A DNA stretch of 64,000 nucleotides, from contig NZ_JANQDU010000001.1 of assembly GCF_024723735.1 (NCBI RefSeq), positions 310,001 through 374,000 on the forward strand. The letters run 5' to 3'. This stretch comes from Frigidibacter sp. ROC022 (lineage in GTDB: Bacteria; Pseudomonadota; Alphaproteobacteria; Rhodobacterales; Rhodobacteraceae). Positions 39,118 to 50,009 of the stretch are shown here, in pieces. Below the pieces are notes generated by a model that was not told the DNA's origin, did not search any database, and saw only the letters and a list, made by a program, of their open reading frames with translations. Both the position numbers and the translations under genes were made by a program. The stretch's first letter is position 1; each line of letters begins with the position of its first letter.

Positions 39118-39525
39118 ATGACCCTGAAAGCGACTTTATCGGTGATCGGGCTGATGGCCGTGGTTGCGGCCCCGGCGCAGGCCCAGGATGCCTCCGAGGG
39201 CGCGGCCCTCTTCGAACGCAACTGCGCCTCGTGCCACGGCGCCGAGGCGCGCGGCAACGGGCCGCTGGCGCCGGTGCTGATCATCCAGCCGACCGATCTG
39301 ACCCGGCTTGCGGCGAAGAACGACGGCGTGTTTCCGATGACCCGGGTCGTGGCCAGGATCGACGGGCGCGACACGCTGGTCTCGCATGGCTCGCCGATGC
39401 CGGTCTTCGGCCCCTATTTCGACGGCGACCGCCATATCGGGCTGAAGACCGAGTCCGGCCAGCCGGTGATGGTGACCGAACAGGTCGCCGACGTGGTGGC
39501 CTGGTTGCAGTCGATCCAGGAATAG
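39118..39525 (+). CDS. periplasmic class I cytochrome c
   Basis: A 135-residue soluble cytochrome. The signal peptide is about 1-22 (ending AQA). CASCH at 36-40 binds haem; the Met ligand is likely within SPMPVFG near 98. Sequence and gene order suggest that it and the preceding lipoprotein cytochrome are paralogues: both have the pattern A-D-L-T-x-[IL]-A-A-[RK]-N-[GD]-G after the haem site. The ATG at 39118 follows GGAG and starts a clean signal peptide; an in-frame ATG 15 codons upstream does not. Confidence 0.82.
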   Translation: MTLKATLSVIGLMAVVAAPAQAQDASEGAALFERNCASCHGAEARGNGPLAPVLIIQPTDLTRLAAKNDGVFPMTRVVARIDGRDTLVSHGSPMPVFGPYFDGDRHIGLKTESGQPVMVTEQVADVVAWLQSIQE

Positions 39526-39547
39526 CCCCGCCGGCAGCCGATTCCGG

Positions 39548-41977
39548 TCATCTGCCGCGCGGCTTGGCGCGCAGCGTCGGGGCGGCCTCGGTCGGGTCTT
39601 CCGGCCAGGGATGGCGCGGGTAGCGGCCCCGCATGTCCTTGCGCACATCGCTGTAGGACGAGGCCCAGAAGCCCGGCAGATCGGTGGTGACCTGAAGCGG
39701 CCGGCCGGCGGGCGAGAGCAGCGTCACCTTCAGCGGCGTGCCGCCGACCGTGGGATGCCGCGTGGTGCCGAACATTTCCTGCAGGCGGACCTCGATCGCC
39801 GGCGGATCGCTGTCATAGTCGATCGGCACCTTGCGGCCCATCGGGGTCTCGTAACTGGCCGGGGCCAGCCGGTCGAGCAGCCGCGCCTGCTCCCATGTCA
39901 GCATTCCGCGCAGGGTTTCGGTCAGGTCCAGCGCGCGCAGCTGCGCCGCCGTGGTGCAGCCGGCCAGCGCCGGCAGCAGGGCGTCGCCCGCCAGCAGGGC
40001 CGCGTCCGAGACATCCGGCATCCCTTCGCCCGCAAGCAGCGCGATCCGGGCCCGCAGCCGGGCGGCGGCTGGGGTCCAGGTCAGCCCCTGAAGGCGCAGC
40101 CCCTCCAGCGCGGCGCGGGCCAGCACCTCGGGCGGGGCGTCGGACCAGGGCCGGTCGTCCAGGACCAGGACGCCCAGCCGCTCCTGCCGCCGGGCCGTGA
40201 CGCGCGAGTCGCGGCGTGACCATGCGACCTTCTCGACCCAGCCGATCCTGTCGGCAAACAGCTCGCGCAGGGCGCTTTCCGGGATTGCCACCGCCTGCCG
40301 CACACGCGCCTCGCGCGGGTCGCCATCGGTATCGGTGACCACGATCAGCCGTTGCCCGGCAAGGGGGTCGGCGCCATCCATCACCGCGCCCTTGCCGCCC
40401 GACAGCAGGAAGCGCGGCGCCTCGCCCTTGCGACGCAGGCCGATGCGGTCGGGATAGGCCAGCGCCGCCATCTCGGCCAGGCTTGGGGCCGGTCCCGGGC
40501 GCTCGGGCGCCAGGCGGGCCAGCCGCCGGGCTTCGTCGCGCAGGCGCTGGACCTGGCCGCGGTCGAAGGGCAGCGCGTGCTCGCGCGAGAATCGCGCCGG
40601 ATCGGCCAGCAGCGCCATCCGGGGCGCCAGGTCGGCTCCGGCGCCGCGCAGCGGGTCGCGGTCCGACAGCAGCGCCGCCAGGGGCGCGGCGCCCGGACCG
40701 GCGAGGCGCAGCATATGGCCCAGCCGCGGATGCAGGGGCAGGGTGGCCAGCCGCCTGCCGTGGTCGGTGATCCGGCCCCTGTCAAGCGCCCCCAGCCCTT
40801 CCAGAAGGGCCTGCGCCTCGGCCAGCGCCGGAGCCGGCGGCGGGGTCAGAAAGCTCAGATCGGCGCTGCCCCAGAGCGCCAGCTCCAGCGCCAGCGGCGC
40901 CAGGTCGGCCACCTCGATCTCGGCCGGCGGGAAGGCCGCCAGCGCGCCCTCCTCTCCCTTGGTCCAGAGCCGGTAGCAGCGGCCCTCGGCGACCCGCCCG
41001 GCGCGGCCCTGCCGCTGCGTGGCCTCGGCCCGGCTGACCCGTTCGGTGACCAGCCGCGACATGCCCGAGCCGGGATCGAACCGGGCCCGACGCGCCAGCC
41101 CGGCATCGACCACCACCCGAATCCCGTCGATGGTCAGCGAGGTCTCGGCGATGGAGGTGGCCAGCACCAGCTTGCGGGCCCCTTCCAGCGGCGCCAGAGC
41201 CGCCCGCTGCGCCGCCGGGGGCAGTGCGCCATAGAGCGGGAACATCCGCACGTTCCCGGGCAGCCGGCCCTTCAGGGCCCCCTCCAGCCGCCGAATCTCG
41301 CCCTCTCCGGGAAGGAAGGCCAGCACCCCGCCCCGGGTCTCGGCCAGCGCCGTCAGCACCAGATCGGCCATCGCGCCTTCGAGCCCCGTGCCGCGCGGCA
41401 GCGATTTGTCGAGCCAGCGGGTCTCGACCGGATAGGCCCGGCCCGCCGAGGTGACGACCGGGGCGCCGATCATCCCGGCCACCGGCTCGGCATCCAGCGT
41501 CGCCGACATCACCAGCAACAGCAGATCGGGGCGCAGCGCGGCGCGCAGTTCCAGCACCAGTGCCAGGCCAAGGTCGGCGTTCAGCCCGCGTTCGTGGAAT
41601 TCATCGAAGATCACCGCGCCGACGCCGGGCAGCTCGGGGTCGCCTTGCACCATCCGGGTCAGGATGCCCTCGGTGACGACCTCCACCCGGGTCGCCTTCG
41701 AGACCTTGGCCTCGCCGCGAATCCGGTAACCGACGCTCTGCCCGACCGGCTCGCCCAGGGTCTCGGCCATCCGCTCGGCGGCGGCGCGGGCCGCCAGGCG
41801 GCGCGGCTCCAGCATCACGATCCTGCCAGAGACCAGCCCGGCCTCCAGCATCGCCAGCGGCACCCGCGTCGTCTTGCCGGCGCCGGGCGGGGCCTGCAAC
41901 ACCGCAGCACCGCCTTGCAGGGCATGCAGCAGCTCGGGCAGGGCCTCGTCGATCGGCAGGGGGACAGCAGGGCTCAT
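39548..41977 (-). CDS. hrpB: ATP-dependent RNA helicase HrpB
   Basis: An 809-residue DEAH-type helicase of the HrpB family. Walker [11 protein letters not shown] is at about 28-37 and the DEFH (DEAH) box near residue 121. SAT in MSATLDAEP and the late QRxGRAGR motif ([13 protein letters not shown]) complete the core. The characteristic C-terminal HrpB domain, with [23 protein letters not shown], confirms the subfamily. The cellular role is little known. The start at 41977 lies back to back with the meaB region, whose likely start is 107 bases away. It converges on the cytochrome genes. Confidence 0.92.
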   Translation of the reverse strand: MSPAVPLPIDEALPELLHALQGGAAVLQAPPGAGKTTRVPLAMLEAGLVSGRIVMLEPRRLAARAAAERMAETLGEPVGQSVGYRIRGEAKVSKATRVEVVTEGILTRMVQGDPELPGVGAVIFDEFHERGLNADLGLALVLELRAALRPDLLLLVMSATLDAEPVAGMIGAPVVTSAGRAYPVETRWLDKSLPRGTGLEGAMADLVLTALAETRGGVLAFLPGEGEIRRLEGALKGRLPGNVRMFPLYGALPPAAQRAALAPLEGARKLVLATSIAETSLTIDGIRVVVDAGLARRARFDPGSGMSRLVTERVSRAEATQRQGRAGRVAEGRCYRLWTKGEEGALAAFPPAEIEVADLAPLALELALWGSADLSFLTPPPAPALAEAQALLEGLGALDRGRITDHGRRLATLPLHPRLGHMLRLAGPGAAPLAALLSDRDPLRGAGADLAPRMALLADPARFSREHALPFDRGQVQRLRDEARRLARLAPERPGPAPSLAEMAALAYPDRIGLRRKGEAPRFLLSGGKGAVMDGADPLAGQRLIVVTDTDGDPREARVRQAVAIPESALRELFADRIGWVEKVAWSRRDSRVTARRQERLGVLVLDDRPWSDAPPEVLARAALEGLRLQGLTWTPAAARLRARIALLAGEGMPDVSDAALLAGDALLPALAGCTTAAQLRALDLTETLRGMLTWEQARLLDRLAPASYETPMGRKVPIDYDSDPPAIEVRLQEMFGTTRHPTVGGTPLKVTLLSPAGRPLQVTTDLPGFWASSYSDVRKDMRGRYPRHPWPEDPTEAAPTLRAKPRGR

Positions 41978-42083
41978 GCGCCGCTTATCCGGCATCGGCG
42001 CCGGCGATGCCAGAGCCGCGCGGGGCTGGACAAGCACTGGGCCGGGCGGGCACAACCCGGGCACCGCAACCGGAGGCCCGACC

Positions 42084-43058
42084 CTGACCAAGATCAAAGA
42101 CCTCGCCGCCCAGGTGATCGCCGGCGACCGCCGTGGCCTGGCGCGTGCCATCACCCTGGTCGAAAGCGCCCGCGCCGATCACCGGGCCGAGGCGGCGCGG
42201 CTGATGGCGGCGCTGCCGCGCGACCGGCAGGCGTTGCGGATCGGCCTCTCGGGCACCCCGGGGGTCGGCAAGTCGAGCTTCATCGAAGCCTTCGGCTGTT
42301 CCTTGACGGCACAGGGGCTGCGGGTTGCGGTGCTGGCGGTGGACCCGAGCTCGGCCCGTTCCGGCGGCTCGATCCTGGGTGACAAGACCCGCATGGAGCG
42401 GTTGTCCCGCGATCCCCTGGCCTTCATCCGGCCCTCGCCCTCGCAGACGGCACTGGGCGGTGTGGCCAGGCGCACGCGCGAGGCGGTGAGGCTCTGCGAG
42501 GCGGCGGGGTTCGACGTGGTGCTGATCGAGACGGTCGGCGTCGGCCAGTCGGAAACCATGGTGGCCGGCATGGCCGACCTCTTCGTGCTGCTGATGGCGC
42601 CTGGCGGCGGCGACGAGTTGCAGGGGGTCAAGCGCGGCATCATGGAAATCGCCGACCTGATCCTGGTCAACAAGGCCGATGGCGATCTGCTGCCGGCCGC
42701 GCGGCGGACCCGTGCCGATTATGCCGGGGCGCTGCGGTTGCTGCGGCGGCGGCCGCAGGACCCCGAGGGCTTCCCCAAGGCGCTGCTGGTCTCGGCGCTG
42801 GAAGAGCAGGGCCTGGACCGGGCCTGGGCCGAGATGCAGGCGCTGGCCGAGTGGCGCAAGGCCGAAGGCTGGTGGGATCGCAACCGCGCCACCCAGGCCC
42901 GCGCCGCCTTTGAAGCCGAGGTGCGCGACGGCCTGCTGTCCCGGCTGCTGGCCGATCCGGCGCTGGCCGGACGAATCGAGTCGCTGGGCCAGGCGGTGGC
43001 CGAGGGCCGGGCGGATGCCTCGGCGGCGGCGGCCGAGGTGCTTCAGAACGGCGGGTAG
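42084..43058 (+). CDS. meaB: MeaB-type GTPase chaperone for methylmalonyl-CoA mutase, CTG start
   Basis: A 324-residue G3E-family GTPase that protects and reloads B12-dependent acyl-CoA mutases. The P-loop GTPGVGKS is at 57-64; VDPSS near 86, ETVGVGQSE near 151 and NKAD near 196 complete the nucleotide site. The frame has no ATG, GTG or TTG near the expected N-terminus. A CTG at 42084 lies seven bases after a perfect GGAGG and gives the normal family start ([13 protein letters not shown]). The only upstream ATG, at 41976, would add 36 unlike residues and overlap the hrpB start. Methylmalonyl-CoA mutase genes are not in this window. Confidence 0.8.
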   Translation: MTKIKDLAAQVIAGDRRGLARAITLVESARADHRAEAARLMAALPRDRQALRIGLSGTPGVGKSSFIEAFGCSLTAQGLRVAVLAVDPSSARSGGSILGDKTRMERLSRDPLAFIRPSPSQTALGGVARRTREAVRLCEAAGFDVVLIETVGVGQSETMVAGMADLFVLLMAPGGGDELQGVKRGIMEIADLILVNKADGDLLPAARRTRADYAGALRLLRRRPQDPEGFPKALLVSALEEQGLDRAWAEMQALAEWRKAEGWWDRNRATQARAAFEAEVRDGLLSRLLADPALAGRIESLGQAVAEGRADASAAAAEVLQNGG

Positions 43059-43432
43059 CAGTCGTAATTTCGCTGGCCGATGATCCTGCCGTCCCGGGTA
43101 TCGAAGACTGCGGCGATCCGGCAGTCGATCTCGTCCCCCGGCTGCTTTTCGCCCAGGGGCGCGTTCAGGGTCGCGGTCCAGTGGATTTCCAGCATCGCCT
43201 TGTCGCCGCAATCGAGCTCGTTGGTGATCTCGTAGCTTTGCCGCCGCAGGATCGCGGAACCGCGGGCGAAATCCGTTTCGATATCGGCTAGGCCGCGGCG
43301 CTGGCCCTGCGGATACAGCCGGTTCGGCCATTCGATCTGCACCAGGTCGGGGTGATAGCAGACACGCAGCGTTTCGACGTCGCCGACCTCGATGGCCCGG
43401 ATCAAGCGTCGGGCGATGTCCAGTGCGGGCAT
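43043..43432 (-). CDS. NTF2/SnoaL-like protein
   Basis: A 129-residue single-domain protein of the nuclear-transport-factor-2 fold. The opening [32 protein letters not shown] and the end [17 protein letters not shown] are typical of small ketosteroid-isomerase-like proteins. No catalytic Asp-His pair can be assigned. It overlaps the 3' end of meaB and is divergent from the TetR-type regulator gene, whose operator lies between them, so it is a likely target of that regulator. Confidence 0.72.
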   Translation of the reverse strand: MPALDIARRLIRAIEVGDVETLRVCYHPDLVQIEWPNRLYPQGQRRGLADIETDFARGSAILRRQSYEITNELDCGDKAMLEIHWTATLNAPLGEKQPGDEIDCRIAAVFDTRDGRIIGQRNYDCYPPF

Positions 43433-43455
43433 GGTTCGGTCCTTGTCTGAAATTA

Positions 43456-43477
43456 TGTTCTAGTTTCTACTAGAACA
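43456..43477. promoter_or_regulatory. probable operator of the TetR-type regulator
   Basis: Perfect eight-base arms TGTTCTAG (43456-43463) and CTAGAACA (43470-43477) flank the six-base spacer TTTCTA. The site ends exactly one base before the ATG of the regulator gene and lies 24 bases from the start of the divergent NTF2-like gene. A bound dimer would cover both starts. The partner repressor is inferred from position. Confidence 0.7.
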
Positions 43478-44065
43478 ATGTTTCAGAACGAGGCAACCCA
43501 AACCGCCCGAGACCCCGGCCGGGCGGCGGCGATCCTGGAGGCCGCCCTGCGCCTGTTCTCGGCGCAGGGTTACGCGGCGACGACCCTGGCCCAGATCCGG
43601 GCCGAATCGGGGGCCTCGACCGGCTCGATCTACCACTTCTTCAAGGGCAAGCCGGGCATTGCCTATCGGCTGTGGCGGCAGGCCCTGGGCGGTTGGGCGC
43701 GGGCCTCGGGGCCGATCTCTTCCGAGGCACCGGCCGAGCGGGCGATCCGGGCCTCGGTCGGCGGGCTTCTGGCCTGGGGCAGTGCCGACCCGGCGCTGTT
43801 CCGGTTTCTGGAAGAGGTCCGGGCCCGGGCCCGCTGCGACCCCGACTTCGCCCGGATCAAGGAGGAACTGGCGCAAGGCGCGCGGGCTTCGGCCGGGCTC
43901 TATGGCCGCTGGGTGGCCGCGGGGGCGGTGCAGGACCTGCCCTGGCCCGTCGCGCGGGCGCTGATGCTGGGTCCGGCCTATGACTGGCTGGCGGACGGTG
44001 GCGGGCCGGCGGATCAGGCCCGGGCACTCGAGGATGCGGCCTGGCACGCGGTGGCGCGGGCATAG
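43478..44065 (+). CDS. TetR-family transcriptional regulator
   Basis: A 195-residue repressor. The N-terminal helix-turn-helix lies at about 14-60, with [37 protein letters not shown], a textbook TetR pattern. The rest is an all-helical ligand domain. The divergent NTF2-like gene and the inverted repeat ending at its ATG point to autoregulation and control of that neighbour. The ligand is unknown. An AT-rich gap upstream contrasts with the G/C-rich surroundings. Confidence 0.87.
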   Translation: MFQNEATQTARDPGRAAAILEAALRLFSAQGYAATTLAQIRAESGASTGSIYHFFKGKPGIAYRLWRQALGGWARASGPISSEAPAERAIRASVGGLLAWGSADPALFRFLEEVRARARCDPDFARIKEELAQGARASAGLYGRWVAAGAVQDLPWPVARALMLGPAYDWLADGGGPADQARALEDAAWHAVARA

Positions 44066-44160
44066 TGGGGCTGGTCCACGGCCGGGCGATCTGCGAAGGG
44101 ACGGCGCACCCGTGCGGATCAGCGCATCCTCCGCTGGTCGAGGCGTATTGCCATATCCCC

Positions 44161-44189
44161 TTGACGCCGCCCGGCAGGTTGCGTATCTC
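44161..44189 (+). promoter_or_regulatory. possible promoter of rpmB
   Basis: TTGACG at 44161-44166 is followed after 17 bases by TATCTC at 44184-44189. It lies in the 212-base gap before the rpmB start at 44278. The -35 is good and the -10 weak. Confidence 0.35.
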
Positions 44190-44277
44190 CCGCCCGATCA
44201 ATTCCAAGGTGCCGCAGGACGGCGCCTTTGCAGTTTTCGGGGCCAGGGGGTTCCGATCCGAACCGAAGGACAAAACC

Positions 44278-44565
44278 ATGTCGCGTCGTTGCGAACTGAC
44301 CGGAAAAGGCCCGATGTCGGGCAACAACGTGAGCCATGCGAACAACAAGAGCCGCCGTCGCTTCCTGCCGAACCTCAACGAGGTGACGCTGATGTCCGAG
44401 ACGCTGGGCCGTTCGTTCCAGCTGAAAATCTCGGCGGCCGCGCTGCGCTCGGTCGATCACCGGGGCGGGCTTGACGCCTTCCTGGCGAAAGCCAAGGACG
44501 ACACGCTGTCGCCCGGCGCGCTGAAGATCAAGAAGGACATCGCCAAGGCTCAGGCCTCGGCCTGA
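44278..44565 (+). CDS. rpmB: 50S ribosomal protein L28
   Basis: A 95-residue ribosomal protein. The opening [32 protein letters not shown] is the classic L28 sequence. The length is normal for alphaproteobacteria. The ATG at 44278 follows GAAGGACAA. It stands alone with its own hairpin terminator just downstream. Confidence 0.97.
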   Translation: MSRRCELTGKGPMSGNNVSHANNKSRRRFLPNLNEVTLMSETLGRSFQLKISAAALRSVDHRGGLDAFLAKAKDDTLSPGALKIKKDIAKAQASA

Positions 44566-44601
44566 TCCCTGCACTGCGGCCCGAGGGGCCGGGTACGGAA
44601 G

Positions 44602-44630
44602 AAGGGCTCCGCTGTGCGGGGCCCTTTCTT
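44602..44630 (+). terminator. rho-independent terminator of rpmB
   Basis: An 11-base stem (AAGGGCTCCGC with GCGGGGCCCTT, one G-U pair) closes a three-base loop and is followed by TCTT. It starts 36 bases after the rpmB stop. Confidence 0.75.
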
Positions 44631-44706
44631 GTCGGTGGGGTGTGTCTTTCCTGCTGAGGCGCATTGCCGCCTTGGCGGTGCCGGTCGGTCGGGTATAAGT
44701 CAGCCC

Positions 44707-45048
44707 ATGCGCGTCGTTTACGGCCTTCTCCTGTCGCTTTGCCTCGCCGCCACCAGCATGACCATGGCGGTGGCGCGGGGGCAGGCACGCGTGGACGGGG
44801 TCGTGGTGCTCTGCACCGGGACCGGACCGCTGGCGGTGGCCGTCGATGCCGACGGCAAACCGATCAAAGGCCATCACATCTGTCCCGATTGCGCGCTGAC
44901 GCTGTTTGCCGGCATGGTTGCCGCGCCGGTGCCGGTCTTCTCGCCGCTGAGTTTCAGCGTCGTGCCCTTCACGCCCGAGGCCGATGCGGTCCCGCCGCAA
45001 CCCGGCGCCCTGCGGCCCTTTGCGCGGGGTCCTCCATCCCTGATCTGA
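44707..45048 (+). CDS. small exported protein, DUF2946-like, beside a copper chaperone gene
   Basis: A 113-residue protein with an N-terminal hydrophobic segment (about 1-23). It is followed by VVVLCTGTGPLAVAVDADGKP and HHICPDCALTLF, the cysteine/histidine pattern of DUF2946-type proteins, which are often near copper genes. His-His, Cys and Cys near residues 58-64 could bind metal. It begins at the ATG giving the hydrophobic start and ends 36 bases before the copper-chaperone gene on the same strand, so a joint role in copper handling is plausible but inferred. Confidence 0.62.
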   Translation: MRVVYGLLLSLCLAATSMTMAVARGQARVDGVVVLCTGTGPLAVAVDADGKPIKGHHICPDCALTLFAGMVAAPVPVFSPLSFSVVPFTPEADAVPPQPGALRPFARGPPSLI

Positions 45049-45084
45049 ACCCGGTGTTACACTATTCAGACAGAGGAAAACCCA

Positions 45085-45525
45085 ATGAAAACGATTCTTT
45101 CCGCGGCCTTTGGGCTCGCCCTTCTTGCCGTTCCCGCGCTGGCCCATGATGGCATCTCGATCCAGGACCCCTATGTTCGCGCGATGGGCGCCTCGGCCAA
45201 GTCGGGCGCCGTCTTCTTCACCATCGAGAACCACTCGGATCAACCCGACCGGCTGATCGGCGCTTCGACCGACGTCTCGGACAAGGCCGAGCTGCATACC
45301 CACAAGATGGACGACAAGGGCATGATGCAGATGCTCGAGGTCAAGGAAGGCTTTGAAATCCCCGCCGGCGGCACCCATAAACTGGCGCGCGGCGGCGATC
45401 ATGTGATGCTCTTCGGGCTCAACAAGACCTTGGGCGAAGGCGACAACGTCCACGTCACCCTGACCTTCGAACACGCGGGCGAGGTCGAGTTCGACGCGCC
45501 GGTGGACAACAACCGGATGAAATAG
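45085..45525 (+). CDS. periplasmic copper chaperone PCu(A)C
   Basis: A 146-residue exported protein. Residues 1-20 are the signal peptide. The PCuAC domain has metal ligands H71, M83, H106 and M108 in the AELHTH...MMQML...GGDHVML order of the H(M)x10Mx21HxM motif. The family delivers Cu(I) to the CuA or CuB site of cytochrome c oxidase. GAGGA lies upstream of the ATG. No Sco or oxidase genes are adjacent here. Confidence 0.88.
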   Translation: MKTILSAAFGLALLAVPALAHDGISIQDPYVRAMGASAKSGAVFFTIENHSDQPDRLIGASTDVSDKAELHTHKMDDKGMMQMLEVKEGFEIPAGGTHKLARGGDHVMLFGLNKTLGEGDNVHVTLTFEHAGEVEFDAPVDNNRMK

Positions 45526-45652
45526 GCCCCTGGGCCCACGCGCGGCGCTGCCTGATCGGGTGGCGCCGCGATTCCGCAGGCACGGCCTGCGCTTGACCGG
45601 CAAGCCCGCGGTTTGCCATGCTGCCCGCGAAACCGATCTGCGGGGCGCGCGA

Positions 45653-46078
45653 ATGAGAACTCCTTGGCATCTCTGGCTTGTCGGCGTGCTGTCGCTGGCA
45701 TGGAACGCGATGGGCGCGCTCGACTACCTGCTGACCGAGACCCGCAACGCGAGCTACATGAAGGCGTTCACGCCGGAACAGCTGGCCTATTTCTATAGCT
45801 TCCCGGCCTGGGCGGTCAGCTGCTGGGCTGTGGGGGTCTGGGGGGCGGTGCTCGGCTCGGTGCTGTTGCTGTTCCGCGTAAGGCAGGCGATCTGGGCCTT
45901 TGCGTTCTCGCTGCTGGGCGTGATCGGCTTCAGCATCTGGCAATTCGCCCTGGCACCGGTGCGCTTTGTCGATATCGCCGGTTCGGCGGCGCTCATCATG
46001 ACCGTGGCGATCTATGTGGTCGGGCTGGCGCTGCTCTGGTATGCCCGGGCAATGAAGCTGCGCGGCGTTCTTCGATGA
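45653..46078 (+). CDS. four-span membrane protein, unknown function
   Basis: A 141-residue protein with four membrane spans, near residues 8-24, 52-74, 79-100 and 110-130. The loop between spans one and two contains TETRNASYMKAFTPEQLAYFYSFPAW, a pattern I associate with a Rhodobacterales family often loosely named sugar transporter. The start at 45653 gives a compact membrane protein. It ends overlapping the next gene by four bases. Confidence 0.62.
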   Translation: MRTPWHLWLVGVLSLAWNAMGALDYLLTETRNASYMKAFTPEQLAYFYSFPAWAVSCWAVGVWGAVLGSVLLLFRVRQAIWAFAFSLLGVIGFSIWQFALAPVRFVDIAGSAALIMTVAIYVVGLALLWYARAMKLRGVLR

Positions 46079-46311
46079 GCCTGGTGCGCCCGCGCCAGCC
46101 GATGCCCGAGGACGTTTCGCAGGCATTGCGCAAGCGCGGTCTTGTCGAGGCCTATGAGGGCAGGCCTCCCTATCAGCGCAACGATTATCTTGGCTGGATC
46201 GCCAGGGCGAAACGCCCCGAGACCCGTGCCAGGCGGCTCGCCCAGATGCTGGACGAGCTGGAAACCGGCGGGATCTACATGAAGATGGTCTGGGCGCCGG
46301 GAAAACCCTGA
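46075..46311 (+). CDS. YdeI/OmpD-associated (OmdA)-like small protein
   Basis: A 78-residue protein matching the bacteriocin-protection YdeI/OmdA domain: RPPYQRNDYLGWIARAKRPE, then TRARRLAQMLDELETGG and YMKM near the end. Its ATG overlaps the stop of the membrane-protein gene (ATGA), so it is translationally coupled. Relatives are small cytoplasmic proteins whose function is not well known. Confidence 0.72.
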   Translation: MSLVRPRQPMPEDVSQALRKRGLVEAYEGRPPYQRNDYLGWIARAKRPETRARRLAQMLDELETGGIYMKMVWAPGKP

Positions 46312-46321
46312 CGCAGCATCG

Positions 46322-46645
46322 TCAGCCGGAGACCGAACAAAAGGCCGCGGCGGTGTCGCCGAAGTTCTTGTATTTTCCCCAGAAGTCGTTGTGGCTGCTG
46401 CTCTTGGACTGGCGGATGTCCTGCGCCTTCTGCGGATCCTTGAAGAACTTGGCCGCCAGGCGCTGGTCCGAGCGGCTCAGCGTCAGGTCGGCGACCTGCT
46501 GGATGCAGCCGCAGAGCGCCCGGCTGGCGCCCTTCCGGTCGGAACTGAGACAGGCCCGTTCGACCACCCCGGCCTTGGCGACACCGGCCATCGAAAGGCT
46601 TCCCAATACGGCGATTCCCGCCGCGACAACCCAGATCCGCATCAT
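46322..46645 (-). CDS. small secreted cysteine-bearing protein
   Basis: A 107-residue protein with a signal peptide (about 1-25, ending AKA) and four cysteines in RACLSS, ALCGC and AAFC, allowing disulfides. The middle LSRSDQRLAAKFFKDPQKAQDIRQSKS is characteristic of a Rhodobacterales family sometimes called arginine transporter, a name that the sequence does not support. GAGG precedes the first ATG. Function unknown. Confidence 0.65.
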   Translation of the reverse strand: MMRIWVVAAGIAVLGSLSMAGVAKAGVVERACLSSDRKGASRALCGCIQQVADLTLSRSDQRLAAKFFKDPQKAQDIRQSKSSSHNDFWGKYKNFGDTAAAFCSVSG

Positions 46646-46799
46646 GCTTGCCTCATTCTGTCCAACGCCCCGCCCGCCCGATGTGCCCCAGGCTGTGGTC
46701 GAGGCCTACTCGCCCCCGAATATGCAGATTTCCCGGTGAATTTTCAATTCACGATTCCGGCCCGCGCCCGGGTGCGACGTTGCGCCCCCCGGGCCGTGC

Positions 46800-46819
46800 G
46801 GGCAGCCCGGAGGCTGCCC
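46800..46819. terminator. hairpin downstream of the metallo-hydrolase gene
   Basis: GGGCAGCC and GGCTGCCC form an eight-base stem with a four-base loop, 21 bases beyond the leftward gene that ends at 46841. There is no T run. Confidence 0.45.
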
Positions 46820-46840
46820 CCGTGGTGCCTGCAGGCGTCG

Positions 46841-47593
46841 TCAGCCGTACCAGGGGCCGAACCTGACCTCCGAATCCGTCACCTTTGCCGCGAAGTCCTC
46901 GGGGTCCAGACCCTTGTAGTGATAGGGATAGACATATTGCGGTTTGAAGTCGTTCACCGCCGAGGCCGCCTGATCGGTGTCCATCGTATAGGGCAGGTTC
47001 ATCGGCACGAATGCGATCATGATCCCGGTGAGGGCCCGCATCTCGGGAATGTCCTCGGTATCGCCGGCGATATAGACCTTGTCGCCGCCCAGGTGCAGCA
47101 CATAGCCGTTGTCGCGGCCCTGCGGGTGGTATTTCAGCCGGTCCTCGGTGGTGTTGTAGGCCGGGATCGCGTCGATTCCGATCCCGATCGCGGTGGTGCT
47201 CTCGCCATTGGCGAGCACCGTGGCGCGGGCTTTCAGCGCCTCGGGCAGCATGCCGCCGACCGCCGGATTGGTGATCAGCAGGGTCTCGTCCCCCAGCAGC
47301 GCGGCCAGCGTATCGGCGTTGTAATGGTCGCCATGCTCATGGGTGACGAGAATCACGTCCGGCTTCGGCAGATCGGCATAGAGCGCCGGATCTCCGACCG
47401 GGTCGGAGTAGAGCACCCCGGCCGGGGTTTCCATCGCGAAGGAAGCGTGGCTGACCGGGTGGATGACCACCGGTCCGTGTGGCGTGTCGAACATGTCGCC
47501 TTCGGCGCGGGCAGCGAAAGGCAGAAGCACCGATCCGCCCAGCAGGGCGGTTCCGGCGCTGGCGGTCGTCAGCAGGCGGCGTCTCGTCAGCAT
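46841..47593 (-). CDS. Tat-exported MBL-fold metallo-hydrolase
   Basis: A 250-residue metallo-beta-lactamase-fold hydrolase. The N-terminus LTRRRLLTTASAGTALLGG is a twin-arginine signal. The metal motif is THEHGDH at 84-90; further ligands are likely in AGDTED near 171 and YPYHYKG near 223. It resembles UPF0173-type and UlaG-like hydrolases; the substrate is unknown. The start at 47593 gives the Tat signal directly, whereas a longer frame does not. It is divergent from lepA. Confidence 0.82.
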   Translation of the reverse strand: MLTRRRLLTTASAGTALLGGSVLLPFAARAEGDMFDTPHGPVVIHPVSHASFAMETPAGVLYSDPVGDPALYADLPKPDVILVTHEHGDHYNADTLAALLGDETLLITNPAVGGMLPEALKARATVLANGESTTAIGIGIDAIPAYNTTEDRLKYHPQGRDNGYVLHLGGDKVYIAGDTEDIPEMRALTGIMIAFVPMNLPYTMDTDQAASAVNDFKPQYVYPYHYKGLDPEDFAAKVTDSEVRFGPWYG

Positions 47594-47787
47594 CTTGCTC
47601 TCCCATATCTGTGTCCGGGCAAGATAGCATTGCAGCCCCGAAAGTCGCCTCACGATGACGTAGGATCATCCGGGAAGGGCCGCCCCGGGCGGTTCTTCGG
47701 CACCGGAATGCCGCCGGTCCCATATCGCGCCGGCCCCCTCTCAAGCCACCTTCCAAGGGAGCCAAGGCTCTGCTATCTCCCGCCCTC

Positions 47788-49587
<1,800 letters not shown>

Positions 49588-49596
49588 GGCTGTCGG

Positions 49597-49618
49597 GTTT
49601 CGGGACGTTCCCCGAAAC
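49597..49618 (+). terminator. lepA terminator hairpin
   Basis: GTTTCGGG and CCCGAAAC form an eight-base stem around ACGTTC, starting ten bases after the lepA stop. The flanking bases are not T-rich. Confidence 0.55.
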
Positions 49619-49808
49619 ACCCCCGCCGCCGTGCTCATGACCGCTGCGGGAATCGCCTCGACCCGCAAGAGCCCGCGCTGACGGGCAGGGCGGGGGCTTT
49701 CGGCCCGCTGCCCGCTTCGCAGGTGCAGAAAATCCCGCCGGTCGCAGGGTGGCTGCGGGACGGTGACTTCTTCCGGTCCAAACCTGCCCCGGACCGTCGG
49801 AAATCAGC

Positions 49809-49853
49809 TTGTCCACATTTCCTTCCCCAAGGATGTCAACCGGTTCATCCACA
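49809..49853 (+). promoter_or_regulatory. pair of DnaA-box-like nonamers
   Basis: TTGTCCACA at 49809-49817 and TCATCCACA at 49845-49853 each differ from the consensus DnaA box TTATCCACA by one base and are in the same orientation, 36 bases apart. They could bind DnaA, but chance occurrence is possible. Confidence 0.4.
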
Positions 49854-50009
49854 AGAAATCCCCATGCTGCAGTGCTATTTTCTTGCCGGACTCACCGGCC
49901 CTTGCAAAACTCGTCTCATCGCCACGGATCGCAAGACACCGGGCGGGACGCGAAGGCCCGGGGGGCTGCGGCGGCATGGAACAGGCCTTAGGGTCGGGAC
50001 CAGACCGCG

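Noticed and set aside
41874-42083. N-terminal extension of meaB from an upstream in-frame start (including the ATG at 41976)
   Set aside because: The extension is unlike MeaB, overlaps hrpB on the other strand and lacks a good ribosome site; CTG at 42084 has a perfect one.
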